From contig JANVCC010000047.1 in NCBI GenBank assembly GCA_025345505.1, positions 9,896,413-9,960,412 of the forward strand: a stretch of 64,000 nucleotides of DNA. The letters are read 5' to 3'. Origin of the DNA: Todiramphus chloris collaris. Lineage: Eukaryota; Chordata; Aves; Coraciiformes; Alcedinidae. Position numbers and translations under genes: made by a program. Within the stretch, counting starts at the first letter, position 1, and each line of letters begins with the position of its first letter. Of the stretch, positions 12,951 to 25,130 are shown in pieces. The notes under the pieces are model-generated. The model was not told the DNA's origin. It ran no database searches and saw only the letters and a program-made list of their open reading frames with translations.

Positions 12951-14019
12951 CTTACACATTGGAAAGATTGCCCAAGCCTTTGCTTGGGCTTTCCTGAAGT
13001 ATCTGACATTGTTGTCTTTTAGATATAAAAATAATAGTTCTTCCCCTTATCTTGTTACATACCAAGTCTCTTTTATTCTAAAATTTCCAAGGAAAAACTG
13101 CCTTACAAAAAATTCCTGGATGTTTTCTTATAGCCCAAACAGCTCAAACTTGAAAAAGACCAGTGAAAAGACACTCACAATGAGAAGCAATAGATATTGC
13201 TACTGCTTGAATATTTTCTGAGTATCACCTTGATATTAACTACAGAACATGAATATACATGGAAAAATGTACTTTCTCTAGTAAACAAAGATTTGCAACA
13301 AGGCAGTGTTTTCTTGCTTTAGCTTTTCTGCATTTCTGTTCAGTTTCCCAGTTTTTGTCCTATTTTTCTTACCTTTTTCGACCTAAGCTGCTTCTTGAAC
13401 ATTACTACATTTTTGCTGTTGCTCCCTTTTTCCTGTTATTTTCCCATATCTTTTCCTGAGTTTATACTTGCTTTTACCTCGTGCTTTTATTCTTTTTTTT
13501 CTTTTCTCTTTTTTTTTTTTTTTTTTTTATTTCCTCCTTTTGCAGGGATAACAGGGTTGAGGTCAGCATCTGGGTGCTAAAAAGCAGACATTTTGAAGTA
13601 CCAATTTAAAACATGTCAGCTGAGAAGCTAGAAAATTGTGAATCACCTTTTGAAAGTGCAAAATATGTAATTTGGGATCCATTGCAATTTATTACAGTCC
13701 TTGCTTATATTTCTTCAGCACTGCCTGAGATGGTTGTTGACCCTTTATAATAAAGCTTTCTAATGTGGCATAAAGTCCAATGATCTGGCAGATGCCTGCA
13801 GAAAGCTGAGTAACACATTTATGAGTTCAGTCAGAGCTTTAGTATGAAGGACTGAAAATGATAGCTGAGGATAGGAGGCAATTAGGTTACATACTCTGAG
13901 GATCTGAGATGAAGAAAACTACTGTTTTGGGAAGTCTGCTCAGCTTCTGAATTCTGCTTCGAAATAGACTGCTTTATAGGCTGATACATCAGCCTGGAGA
14001 CTCAGTGTGGGAGTATTTC
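12951..14019. other. AT-rich sequence with a T-rich tract
   Basis: The tract at about 13,485-13,530 is almost pure T with a few C. Otherwise no repeat family, RNA gene or exon was recognised. Confidence 0.55.
13485..13530. repeat. T-rich low-complexity tract
   Basis: Nearly uninterrupted T with a few C residues, including a run of about 20 T. It is simple low-complexity sequence. Confidence 0.9.
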
Positions 14020-14106
14020 ATGGAATTAAAGAAACCGAAAGGTGGTCTGGAGGTCATCTTGTACAGCCTCCCATTCAGAGTGGGTCTGCTGCCTTCTGAG
14101 TTATCC
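14020..14106 (-). mobile_element. CR1 LINE, short 3' end (reverse strand)
   Basis: CATGGAATTAAAG followed by GGTGGTCTGGAGGTCATCTT and CAGCCTCCCATTCAGAGTGG resembles the reverse complement of a CR1 3' terminus (GGAGGTCATCTAGTCCA-type motif). It is diverged and under 100 bp. Confidence 0.65.
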
Positions 14107-15734
14107 TTTTAAATTCATAATGCAATGGGATGCTGAAAGGTAGCAGTTCACAGTTCAGAGTTAACACAGAAGTATTTTCCCTCTGCTTTTTCTCAGGAAA
14201 ACTTTTATGATGAGAAAGAATTGCTTAATGAAGTCACCTGATGATGGCTTCTGCAGCTGGTCACCTCTTGAAGCATGCCAGGAGGATGTATAACAAGGGA
14301 TAAGGAAACTTTTCCAATAGCTTTTCAACTACTTTTACTAGTTTAAGACAAGTGGATCTGTTTTCCCAAAAGCAGGGTAAGCTGGAATGAAAGGTGTGTT
14401 CAATGTATTGTAAAATTAGAAAATGCAATCCCCGTAGTGTGTTTTTGCCAAACTGTGATGGGCTCAACAGCTATGGAGAGAGTCCTTGGCATTGTAAATG
14501 AGAAGGAACATTTTAATTGACTGTGTACATTTCCACAAAAAAATAATGCTTCTATAGCTAACCAGATTTGACAGAGATCTCTGAATATGTCTCCAGCTTT
14601 GTGCTAAAGAGCTGTGACTTGTACAGGAGGCTTCCTGCCTTGTCCTGCTATGGCAGACTTTTTTTTCTCTCTGTGTTTCTCTTTTGTTTCTCAAGCTTTC
14701 AGAGTTTGCAGAGAGAACAGAATGTTCAGCTGCCTCACTGAATGATGAAAAATACTCTGTGCAGACATGGAAATACAACCTGGGCATTCAGCAAGACTCT
14801 CTTGCAAACAGATTTGTTTCTGTACATTAAAACCTGGCAAAATGAACCTGTGCCTCCAGACTCACTGCACAGGAACTGGATTTATGATCTTAGTGCACGA
14901 GTTGTGTCCTTTGTGAGTGTTTCTTATAATTCCTTTAATTTAGAAGGCTTTCATAATATGAATAGGTCAAAGGAAGTCATGTAGCCTCCTGTCTTCACCC
15001 ACACCTTTCATGTGACTGCAAAGACCAACTTATTATTTCTCTAGGATTCTCAGTGAGGACTGTGTGCTAACTCCCCAGATTATAGTCTTCACATAGCTGC
15101 TTGTTAACTTCTAAGAAGACTTTTAGGACTTTGAAAAGAGAAAGAAAAAGAGATCTACTCCAGCTACAGAAGAAGGCAAAACTCCAGTGATAAGGCTGTC
15201 AACAGTAAGCCAGTGAAGAAATAAGAAGGTAAGAACACTAGAAAATGTACTCAAAGCCATGTTCCAATCAGAGAAGTATCCTGTCTCAAACAGTTGTAGT
15301 AGGAAATACAGTTTAAACATAAAATATTACAAACAGTGAAGTTACGTGAATTTTATGACAACTTTAGATAAATCTTACTGAAGGAAGCCATGTTGTTATC
15401 CAATTTTAGCAGGTAACTGGGAGATCTGAGGGAGTGGTATTTGGTTCAGTAGAGGCAGCAACAGAAAATGGGTGTCTGAATGAATCATGAATGTGATCAT
15501 AGAGAAATGTAGAAAAAAACCTAGTATTCTTGATGAAAAAATCTGTGTCTTTGGACTAAATTATGCACTGAATGTCATTTTATAAGGTACAATCATGCAG
15601 CAATATATGTAATATTTTTAAGTTTTTTTATTAGCTGGTATGTCTGGAAAGACCATTCCTACTTCATATTTACCACAGATTCACATGGAGAATTAACTAT
15701 TTAGTATACCTACAGAGTTTGGAAAACGAGCTAA
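14107..15734. other. AT-rich sequence, no feature seen
   Basis: No repeat family signature or convincing exon. A 107-codon frame on the minus strand (14,464-14,787) lacks recognisable features. Confidence 0.55.
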
Positions 15735-15996
15735 TGTATTGGGTCTGACTGAGCTGGAGTTAACTTTCCCCAGAGCAGCCCTCCCAGTGCTGCTGTGCAC
15801 TGAGAGCTGGAAAGGTGCTGGTCACACCCTGTGTTGTGGCTGCTGCTGGGCAGGGCTCGCACAGCACCAAGGCTGCTTTTCTAACATTCCCCCTGCAGCA
15901 GGATGGGGTGCACAAGGTCTTGGGAGGGCACATGGCTGGGACAGCTGACCCAAACTGACCAAAGGGATATTCCAGACCATATGACATCAGCTGAAG

Positions 15997-16004
15997 CATA
16001 AAAG
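15997..16004 (+). promoter_or_regulatory. TATA-like box of the LTR
   Basis: CATAAAAG lies about 130 bp upstream of the LTR polyadenylation signal, where a retroviral core promoter is expected. Activity today is unknown. Confidence 0.5.
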
Positions 16005-16131
16005 CTAGGAAAAGGAGGCGGGGGAGTGCGGGGTGTTGCAGAACATCGGCTTGTCCTCTGAGCAACCACTACGTGTTTGGAGCCCTGCTTCCTAAAAAGG
16101 GCCAGACATTGCCTGCTGATGGGAAGTAGAG

Positions 16132-16137
16132 AATAAA
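16132..16137 (+). terminator. LTR polyadenylation signal AATAAA
   Basis: AATAAA inside the LTR, followed by a T-rich stretch as expected downstream of a retroviral polyadenylation site. Confidence 0.6.
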
Positions 16138-16313
16138 TCTTTGTTTTCTTTTGCTTTTGCACACGGCATTGTTTTGCTTTTTCATTAAACTGCTTTTGTC
16201 TTAGCTCACGAGTTCCATCTTATTTTCTTCCCCTGGTCCAGCTGAGAGGAGGGGTGGGAGTGATAGAGCAGCTTGATGGGCACCTGGCATCCAGCCAAGG
16301 TCAAATCACCGCA

Positions 16314-19300
16314 GATACCATGAAGTAGTTGTATAGAAGATAAACTTTTTTTTTTTTTTTCCCCACCATATTCTTTTAACATTGCTTTAAAGATTGCCCT
16401 TGGACACGTATGGGTATCCAATCTATTGCTTTGCTATTGGAAGGTGTGAAAAATATTCATGGCTGTATACTAACTTTTTCTTCCCTAGCAGAACATAAGG
16501 GAACTGAGGTCTCCTCTAGAGCTGCTCTGTTTCCCCCAAGGGATGAGGTGACCAGATTATAGGTTATTTGATCACTTGGGTCTCCTGTTTCAGTGGCAGT
16601 GCAAAGTAATCAGAAATTCCTTTAAAACAAGGTTCTTTAATAATATCTCTATATATTTTTTAAATATCCTAGTTCTAGGTCTTTGATGAGAAGAGTGTGT
16701 GAGAGACAGGTTTATAATAGGGCCATTTTGCTCATTTGCACAACCCGTGTCTGATTTGGGAGTTTAGCAACTGCTCAGAGAGAATGAAAATGACTCTCAG
16801 AAAACAAGAATGCAGAGCTTCCCACCCCTTCTTGTTACTGCACAGCTGGAAAGGGCTATTACAGACAAGTTCCAGCCTGGTGAAGGAATGGAGATGTAGT
16901 GCCATAATGTACACCACAAAAAGGGCTTTGTGGCACATCCACTATCCAGTCAACACAAAGCACAGCCATGTGCAGGTATAGGCTTATCGCTCAGATGCAG
17001 TTTATTACCTGAGGCCACAAGGTGAAGAAAATGTCAAGAGGAGCCCTTGGGAGCTTTTAGTTCAGAAGCTTCACCAACAGACAGTGCTGCCTCTTCCGCT
17101 CACATACTTCACCTTCTTCTAGATCATTCAGTGTTGAAAATAGGCATAAAATAATGTCCAGTGCCTCCATGCTTCATAATGATATGTTAAGCCACTAGAT
17201 GCTGCTCACGCATAGTTAACTCATTCTCCTGCTTCCCACTTTCTTGCTTTGGTTTGCTCAGGCAGACACTAACTTTTGTACAGTTCTCTATTTCACAAGA
17301 CCTTGGATTCCCGAGTATAAAGAAATATCAGCAAGAGAAGAAAGCTTATATTAAAAACTTAGTCTATCATAATAGAAATTATTCAGTTATAACCCCTTCA
17401 AAAATCCTGTGCACACAGGGAACACTTGACCCTAGTGACTGGATTTAGTTTATACTTGGATAGTCATGCTTAATTTGTCATTTCCACTAGCTAGATAAAT
17501 GTGTTTAGTCCTCCTTTGTGTATGTCCTTCATTAAAGAAAATACAAAAATGTTTCTCAACAAGTGTAAAAACTACTTACATGAACGTTTTGACATCTGAA
17601 AATGAATAAATAGCAAACAACTTATATACGGGGTATTTAAAACAGTACCAGCACCTTTTTTTTTTTTTTTTTTTTTTTTTCTTTTTATAACTTTGCACAG
17701 CTCCTTCTTTTAATTCTCTATCACAAGTTATATAGAACAGTAATCACTTTTCCCATGAAAATACAACTATAAATATCTTCAAACTAATAGTCAGGAGTGC
17801 ACAAAGGTTTAGCACTGTGGATTTATTCATTCTCTTGCCATCTTTTGCTACATCATCTCTCTGAAAATGCAGCACTTAAATATTTAGGGAAAAAATTGTA
17901 ACGGTTAAACGTAGACACTGTGCTTCTTGTCATTATGTTTCCATTATAACCAAATTTGTAGTGGAATCCGATTTAGCAATCAATGTGCTGGGGATGTTAT
18001 TGAATCATAAGTACACTGGTTTTTTCCTTCCAGTTCTGTTTTTTGTGTTCAGTTACTTTCCTCATGATGCTGGTGCATTGAGATGCGAATTAAACATAAC
18101 TAGCTAGTGTTGTCTAGCCAATCAATGACAGAATTTCAGTAAGTATGGTTAGTCCCTATTGTTATGTTAATACGAGTATCTGTTGTTGTGAATCAATTGG
18201 GGAGTTGCATAAGAGCCAGGAGAGCTACATAAGCCAGTAGGGTACAAATTTGTATTAGAAATTCAAGTGACACGGAAGTAATAATTTACTTAAAATTATA
18301 TATACACACAAATAGACTTCTATTTATATATTCATATTTATACATAAAATTATAGTGCCTCATAGAATTAGGGATTTAGACAGCTGTCTAGCTGGAAACT
18401 GTTTAACTGTTTTCCCAGTAATGTTAGTATTGATATGAAAAAAAAATCACAGACTCTATACAGAGAACAATGAACTGCAGTTTTTTTCTTGGTTGCCCAA
18501 AGCAATGGTTAAGAACAATTGTCTGAGTTTGAGTCTCTCAGACAAGGCTACATTTAAAGTAATTGTGTGGAGGGAAAAGAGCTTGGAGAGAATCCTTATT
18601 GATTTACCTAAATATTCTTTTTCTCCATTCTTTCAAGCTTGGTTGCAGGAGAAGGCTTCACATGCACTAAGACACAGAGAAAATAAGTAAAAAAGAGAAA
18701 CTCAGACCTGTCTTCATAAATGAAAAACAAGGGAGGCAACAATGGGATCAAACTTTTTGTGTTAACTGTAATTGCCATCTCGCTGCATAGATCTGCATTT
18801 GAGAGAGACAATGCTGAATGGCTCCTGGGTTCCCAATAGGAAAGCTGACTTCGGGAGGTAATAGACCAGGTGAATTTTATTCATTCATGGCTGACAGAGG
18901 GAGAGAGAAAGCAGATAAGTAAAGACAAGCTGAGTTATATGACTGAAGCAAGGAAAAAGTAATCTGTCAAAAACAGATGGAGTTAATTCTCATGGAACAA
19001 GAGGTGCATATTACTAATCAAAGTAGGGAAGAGAAAGACATGCAGAAGGAAAAAAACCAACTATTTGTCTTATTGCAGAATATTTTAAAGATCACAAAGG
19101 TAATACAATGTGTATTTTGTGTTCTGATTAGTCTAGGTTGTAAAGTCAACTCTGAATGTGACTGACCATTTGCAGAAAGTAAAGCCCAATCTGAGAAGTG
19201 CATATATGTATGTCTGTGCAACTAGTGCACACTGATATGACAGATTACCAGAAAAGGAAGCACTTAATATCATCTTGAAATATGTATTTGCCTGATAAAG

Positions 19301-20310
19301 AGGGTAGATAACTCCAGAATTGCAAATACTTAGAAATACATTTACAAAAGCAGATCACTGTACAGGAGCATGTACAAGAAAGTAAATGAGATTTCAGCTG
19401 GAGAAAGCCCTGCTGAGAGGATACTCCCCAGTCTCTTCACTACAACATCTGAACACATGCAGTATTCTGGTAAATACATGAAGCAGTATCATGATAAAGC
19501 AGGAGGAAATGCCTTATTTGAGAATTTCTGATGTGTATCAAAAGATCCATACAAAATTCTTTGCATTCGCTGAAAAAAAAGTCACTGAAGCAACTGATCA
19601 CAAAAGTATAAGAAAACATTTTAATATCGTTTTCTACAGCTGCATATAGTACAGCAGAAAGAAAATTAAAATATTAGGTATGAAAGAACTACAGTTTCTA
19701 GAAAGAATATTAATTTAAAAGCTAAGAGATAGGCTTATTTGGAGAGCTAACTATGGTACTATTTAACTTTTTTTTTTTTTCCAGTGTAAAAGCAAAGAGT
19801 GAAATTAGACTAGGATGAATTGGAAAGCTTCCTAGGGTAATGAAGAGTAGCACACCATCTGCTTGAATGGGAAAAATATTTGATCAGTACACGTTCCTCA
19901 TCCTACTGTGTGATATAGAAGTACAGGTCCTGGTAGCAAAATGATGCTATGTAACATGAGTAATGGCAACTGAATAGAACAGGCAATAAATGCAAACCAC
20001 CAGTGACTCTTGGGACACCTAAAATGGAACAAAGATCTGGGCCAGTCTGCCATGTAACAGCTGTGAGAATTATCTTTCTGCAATGACCAGAAATTTTCTA
20101 AAGTTAATAACCTGATAAAACTTTTTTCTCTTTTAAAGATATGTTAGTGGGAAAAATATGACTACTGGGCTGATACAGGACCTTGCAAAAAAGCTGATTT
20201 AGAAATAAAGACTGTCTGGTATGTTTTGAAAAGAAAGCTGCAGTACTGAGAAGCTAAAATGGCCACATGGAAATTTTGTTTCTGATTGGATGCAATAATA
20301 ACTATAAAAC
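16314..20310. other. AT-rich sequence with T-runs
   Basis: Contains T-runs at about 16,346-16,360 and 17,657-17,682. No recognisable gene, repeat family or RNA gene. Confidence 0.55.
17657..17691. repeat. Poly-T tract
   Basis: A run of more than 20 T followed by CTTTTT. Low-complexity sequence. Confidence 0.9.
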
Positions 20311-20527
20311 ATCTTTCTTTTTCTTTTTCTTTTTCTTTTTCTTTTTCTTTTTCTTCTTCTTTTTCTTCTTCTTCTTCTTCTTTTTCTTTTTCTTTTTCTT
20401 TTTCTTCTTCTTTTTCTTTTTCTTTTTNNNNNNNNNNNNNNNNNNNNNNNNNNNNNNNNNNNNNNNNNNNNNNNNNNNNNNNNNNNNNNNNNNNNNNNNN
20501 NNNNNNNNNNNNNNNNNNNNNNNNNNN

Positions 20528-20558
<31 letters not shown>

Positions 20559-20637
20559 CTTTTTCTTTCTTTTTCTTTTTCTTTCTCTTTTTCCCTTTCC
20601 CCCCCCCCCCCCCCCCCTTTTTTTTTCCTCCTATACC
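20311..20637. repeat. Long C/T-only tract containing an assembly gap
   Basis: The plus strand consists almost only of T and C: repeats of CTTTTT and CTT up to 20,427, then N, then T-rich sequence, then a run of about 19 C near 20,599-20,617, then more T. The minus strand is therefore purine-only (GAAAAA-type). The true length is unknown because of the gap. Confidence 0.95.
20428..20527. other. Assembly gap of exactly 100 N
   Basis: One hundred consecutive N. A fixed 100-base gap is a common convention for unknown length, so distances across it are not reliable. Confidence 0.99.
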
Positions 20638-21322
20638 CTTGTTCACACTTACTACAAAGAGTACAGTGTTGGCGAACAGCATAATACTGCTTTTCATGTA
20701 GATGGTCAACAGGTAAGTAGGTAAGTGATCTTTAAAGTATGTAAGGGCAGATGTTACCATCTTTTTAAAGAAATCCTACTGGCAGCTACAGCTGTATTGC
20801 CCTTCTGCACCAGAGTTCGTACTGCTCTTTGCAGAAGAAGGACTCTGTACTCCAGCTTGTGGTACAAGAGCAAAATACTCTGGAGTATTAAGCGCTGGGG
20901 TGAGGTTGAAAACATCAACTTTCTGTTTACTCCCAGCACTGGCCATATTGGTTGAGGAAGAGGCCTTGACTGAACAAAAGAAATTTCTAATTGAAGAGAA
21001 GAAAGCCTGGTGGAATGAAAGTGGCTGTCCAGCAGGGAAATTGTGAGGAATTTTTGTGCCACATACAGCAATATGGGTGCTGGTTCTGCTGGGATTTGTA
21101 GTAGAAGTGACTCTGTATCTCAGCCTTCTCCCCTTACTTTCTAAATTACTTCAGAGTCATTGAAGCCAGAAGAAAAGCACGAGATTCCACTTCCTCTGGG
21201 TGCATTTTAACTAAGTTCATAGTGAGACAAAATCTTGGGGCTTTATGGGCAGCTCTACTGCTTTCCTGTGTGCTCCACCTCTGCTTTTGAGAAACATGAA
21301 AAAGCAAAAACTGGCTGGGAAA

Positions 21323-21352
21323 ATCAAGCATAGGAACATCAAGCATAGGAAA
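21323..21352. repeat. 15-bp tandem duplication
   Basis: ATCAAGCATAGGAAC is followed directly by ATCAAGCATAGGAAA, 14 of 15 bases identical. Confidence 0.9.
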
Positions 21353-23979
21353 ATTGGGCAAAATGATGGTGACAGTAGAGTTGGTGGTTTGCTTCCGTGG
21401 TTGTAGAGAGCTGGATCATGCCATACTGATAACAAAGAATCAGTCTGTGTTGCTTTTGTTCACAGACATCCACTTGCTGAGCTGTGTTGAAAAATAAGTC
21501 TCTCCTTCCTATTCCAAATGCCACACTGCTCCTGCAGGGAATGTCTGCAGGTCTGGGCAGATCTGCTCTTTGACAAAGGCCTCTTTCAGCAGCATTTATC
21601 TGTCATCTCTTACATATGTGTACAGGCCAGCACTGCCTCCCCTCAGATGCTCTCAGCAGAACTGTTCTGATCCCTCAGCTGAACAGGGGAGACCTCTGAT
21701 CTTTGTCAGGATGCAGAGCAGTAATTATAACACTGTAAACTAGATGTGAGGTTTAATTATAATGTCAAATAGATTGGATTTTAATCAGCTCTCTGGATAG
21801 ATGGTTAGAAAAGATTTATCAGGGCAATGACCTAATTTTAAGAGTACAGATTTCAGCTGAATGGTCTGAAAACAATTTGGTTCAGTGCCTGTAGAGGGGA
21901 GAGAAACAAATGTAGACCATCGCTTTTTAATGAGTAATGTCTCAATCATGGCACAGGCTTTAGGAAACAAATTAATCTCTGAGGTAATGTCAAAGAGAAT
22001 TGCTATGCAATGGTCATGATTCTGGTCACAGGCCTGTTGCAGCAGCAGAAACACAGCAGAAGAAATGCTGCAAGGAGAGTTGCCGTAGGACATGAGAGGA
22101 CAGTATAGTGCGTAGAAATTTACATTTGAGCAGCTCGATGTGAGAGGCAGCAGGTATGTGGCAGTATAGTTCCACCTTAGTAGCTGTTGGACTTATTAGC
22201 CAGGTATTTGCCAGGGTTGGTGGGAGATGGGAACCAGAAGGGTCTGCCTTTCTGTGAGATGTAAGACCACTCCTGTACCAAGGCCCCATAATTCCTGCTG
22301 GGATAAGGCTTCATTAAGAGCTCTGAAATAAGACCTGTCACACTGGTGAGATGTTTCCAGGCAGATCAGCCAGGGGGCTGCTGGTTACAGGTACCCGGGT
22401 AATGCACTGATGCCAGGTGGTGGCCTTGGGCTACAGCAGGGTCTTCCATTTTTCCCAGAATGGAAGCAGGGCAGGATGCCGCAGCTGGGCAGGATCCCTC
22501 CTCTGCAGTTGTACAATTTCTTATGTTTTGCTGAGCTCAGTATCCAGAGGGAGCAGCCATCTGGGAAGCCTTGTCTGCCCAGAGCTGTTCAGCAATATCC
22601 CTTCTGGTCCTCCTTAGGGCTTCTCAGCTTCCCAGCTCTCAGTAATTACTTGAAGTATTCTAAATGGAGCTGGCAAATGTCTATTTGGTTTTTGCAGGGG
22701 ATGTTTTAAAGTGGTGGTCTGTTTCGCAGTAAACCACTGCCATACTTTTAGGAAGCATCACAGAAATCTAGCCCCCACAAGTGCTTTCAAAGTACAGCAA
22801 TGCAGTAAACCCAAGACCTCAGAAGTCAGAAATGCTGAAATGAAGGAGGCGTGTGTAATTTTGTGCAAAAGCACACATTGATGTAAAAAATCCAAAAAGG
22901 CAGCAGATTAATACTCTGCTAATTGCAATTTGAAAGAACAACAAAGGCATTCCAGAGCAGCCTCTTTACATGTTAATTCTGGGGATTAGTGTCAGATTCA
23001 GTAACCAGGTCTGTTGCAGGAGTGTTTTCGATAGTTTTATGTAGGGCATTAGCACTGGAGTTTTGCAGTCTTTCTCTCCCCATTCCATCACGTGTATGCT
23101 CCCTTAGGTTCTAGAAGGAGAGGGAGGGGGAAAGGAAAAGGGAGGAAGGTCAGGATACTTTATAGGATGTTTATTTTGTACTCTTCTCTGAGACACACTC
23201 AAAATTTTATCTTAGTGTAACTTTCTATGCTAATATACGTGGAAGGGATCAGAGCTATACTTCAGACATTGTACCTGAAAGCCATTACCAGCCCTAAACT
23301 CTCAGCTTACAATAGGAGAAAAATTGTCAAAGATTTTACATTGTTAAATTATACTACTGTTATTTGAAAGTTCAAGTTGATAGGAAAAAGCATAAAAAAT
23401 ACATATTTTTTAAATTGTAATTAAAAAATGTGAACTGTAAGGAAAACTATAACTGCTGGTTTAGGAAAGCTAGTAAAGCATATAATTCTTTATGAATAAA
23501 GAACAGAGATTTGTTAGTTATTTTCAGCATTTGAATTTGAGTAGACACACTAATTTTTATATCATTCCTAGTAATATTGCAGTAGAACATAATATTCCTA
23601 TTATGAACCTCCTTTTGTTCCTAATTCTTAGGAAAATTCCCTTTAAATGATTTCCAGATGAGATTTTGGAATCATGTCTGCATGAGCCAAAATTGAACAA
23701 AAGATCACTTATATAATGTAAAAGTAAGCTTGAAAAGTATACTTAAAAGTCACAGTACATTTTATATGGTATAAACCTAAACCTTATTATTAAGATCAAC
23801 TACAACATCTTTTTTATTTTTATTTTTCTGAACAGAAAAGCCTAGTAATGCTTTAAAAAAAAATTACCAATGAAATGTGAAAGTAACAGTCTTGCCCTTA
23901 AAATCTTATTAATTGCATTCTCAATGATTGCACATTTTTGGATTTTAATGTAGCACAGATAAAAATACAAATATAAATA

Positions 23980-24016
23980 TAACATTATAATATAATAACA
24001 TTATAATATAACATTA
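23980..24016. repeat. AT-rich tandem repeat
   Basis: The core TAACATTA occurs three times, at 23,980, 23,996 and 24,009. The first two are followed by TAATA. Irregular spacing (16 and 13 bp) shows small indels. Confidence 0.85.
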
Positions 24017-24984
24017 CATATATAAAGCTCATCTAAATATAAATCTAATAGGGCAAAACTTATTTTGGAACCTTTAGATGCTCTGGCAGAACAAAGACTT
24101 GGCTTTTCATCAAGAAGTGCAATTTTAATCTTTAAGGTGTCACAAAACCTGTACCAATTTAGCTGCTGTATATCATTTTTAGAAGAGTAGTTGACTATAA
24201 GTAAGACTGGTTTGCAATTCCATATACAAAGGTTTAGAAAGAATTTTGGCTGCATTTGTGCTTTGCACTGTTCTGTTTTTTTGTTGAAAACTTGTCAACA
24301 AAACATTAGAAAACTTAACTCGTGTTTTATCTTTGTGTTGCAGTAGCATAAATTCCAGAAACTCTAAATATCTTAACATAGTACCAATGGCAATTACATT
24401 AATTCACTTTGGTAACACTGAGATATAAAAAAAAATGTGATTCCACTAAAATTCTCCTTTCACAATTGTGTTCTCCTCAAATTGCACTGCAGGTAGCCCT
24501 GTATTTTAATTAAGAAAGCATTACTGCCTTATGCTGCTACACTGCTAGTCTGATAAAAAGTGTGTTGAGCCAGAAAAAGAAAAATGGGAAAGGTCTACTA
24601 AAAAGTAGAACTGCCTGCCATGTAAAAAGGCTATCATGGACAGATCCAGCTTTGGGGCTGTGCTTGAACAGACTAATACATCAGCACAAAGGTTAAAAGG
24701 GAGAGACTGCAATCTTAGAAGATCACTCAGGAATCTCAATGTAAATCAGTAAAGTATGTTGGGGTTTTTTTAAATTCCATTTTTACTGTAGTCCAGAAAG
24801 ATAAAAGGAAAAAGAGTGGTAACTATTGGGTGGGGAAATTCTTTTGATGGGTGATTGTCACTTTGAAATTAGTAATTGAAAAATACACTATATATTGTAC
24901 ATATTAGGGAAAAAATAATTAAGAATTACACAAATTTGACATCTATGCCTAAAATACTAAAAAATTTCAAAATTGCCATCTTTG

Positions 24985-25130
24985 GGTTGTTGCCCCAGGC
25001 TTGGAAGCAGGATCCACCCAGATGCTTGCTCACCTCCCCGCCCCCCCACACTCAGTGGGATGAGAGAGAAAAAGGAAGGCATAAGGGTGAGAAAATTCAT
25101 GGGTCAAAATCAAGAGAAGAAAAACAGTTT
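24985..25130 (-). mobile_element. Decayed 3' end of an ERVL-type LTR (reverse strand)
   Basis: On the plus strand, a TTGCCCCAGGC-like start, GATGCTTGCTCACCTCCCC, a C-run, CAGTGGGATGAGAGAG, GGTGAGAAAATTCATGGGTC and AACAGTTTT appear in the order expected for the reverse complement of the 3' end of the LTR family seen at 15.7-16.3 kb (there AAACTG..., CACGAGTT..., then the final GC-rich end). The rest of the LTR is not recognisable to the right. Confidence 0.5.

Larger units (their letters stand above)
15735..16313 (+). mobile_element. Solo LTR of an avian ERVL-type endogenous retrovirus
   Basis: This unit of about 580 bp starts TGTATTGGGTCTGACTGAGC and ends near CCAGCCAAGGTCAAATCACC. Its order fits an LTR: a U3-like part with GCTGACCCAAACTGACCAAA and GGGATATTCC, a TATA-like CATAAAAG at 15,997-16,004, and AATAAA at 16,132-16,137. 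It resembles ERVL-type LTRs from bird repeat libraries. No gag, pol or env remnant adjoins it, so it is a solo LTR left by recombination. No clean target-site duplication is visible (GCTAA on the left, GATAC on the right), so the ends may be off by a few bases or the duplication has decayed. Confidence 0.85.
20638..24984. other. Mixed-composition sequence, no gene recognised
   Basis: 20.7-22.7 kb is richer in GC than its surroundings and holds many short frames on both strands, none with a recognisable domain. 22.8-24.9 kb is strongly AT-rich. Short tandem duplications occur at 21,323-21,352 and 23,980-24,016. A purine-rich GGGAGGGGG-type stretch lies at about 23,114-23,148. Confidence 0.5.

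Noticed and set aside
18361-18410. TCATAGAATTAGG as a possible CR1 terminus
   Set aside because: The following sequence does not continue into the CR1 3' UTR.
20302-20760. Open frames rich in F, S or K across the gap
   Set aside because: They are translations of the C/T tract and of N bases, not coding sequence.
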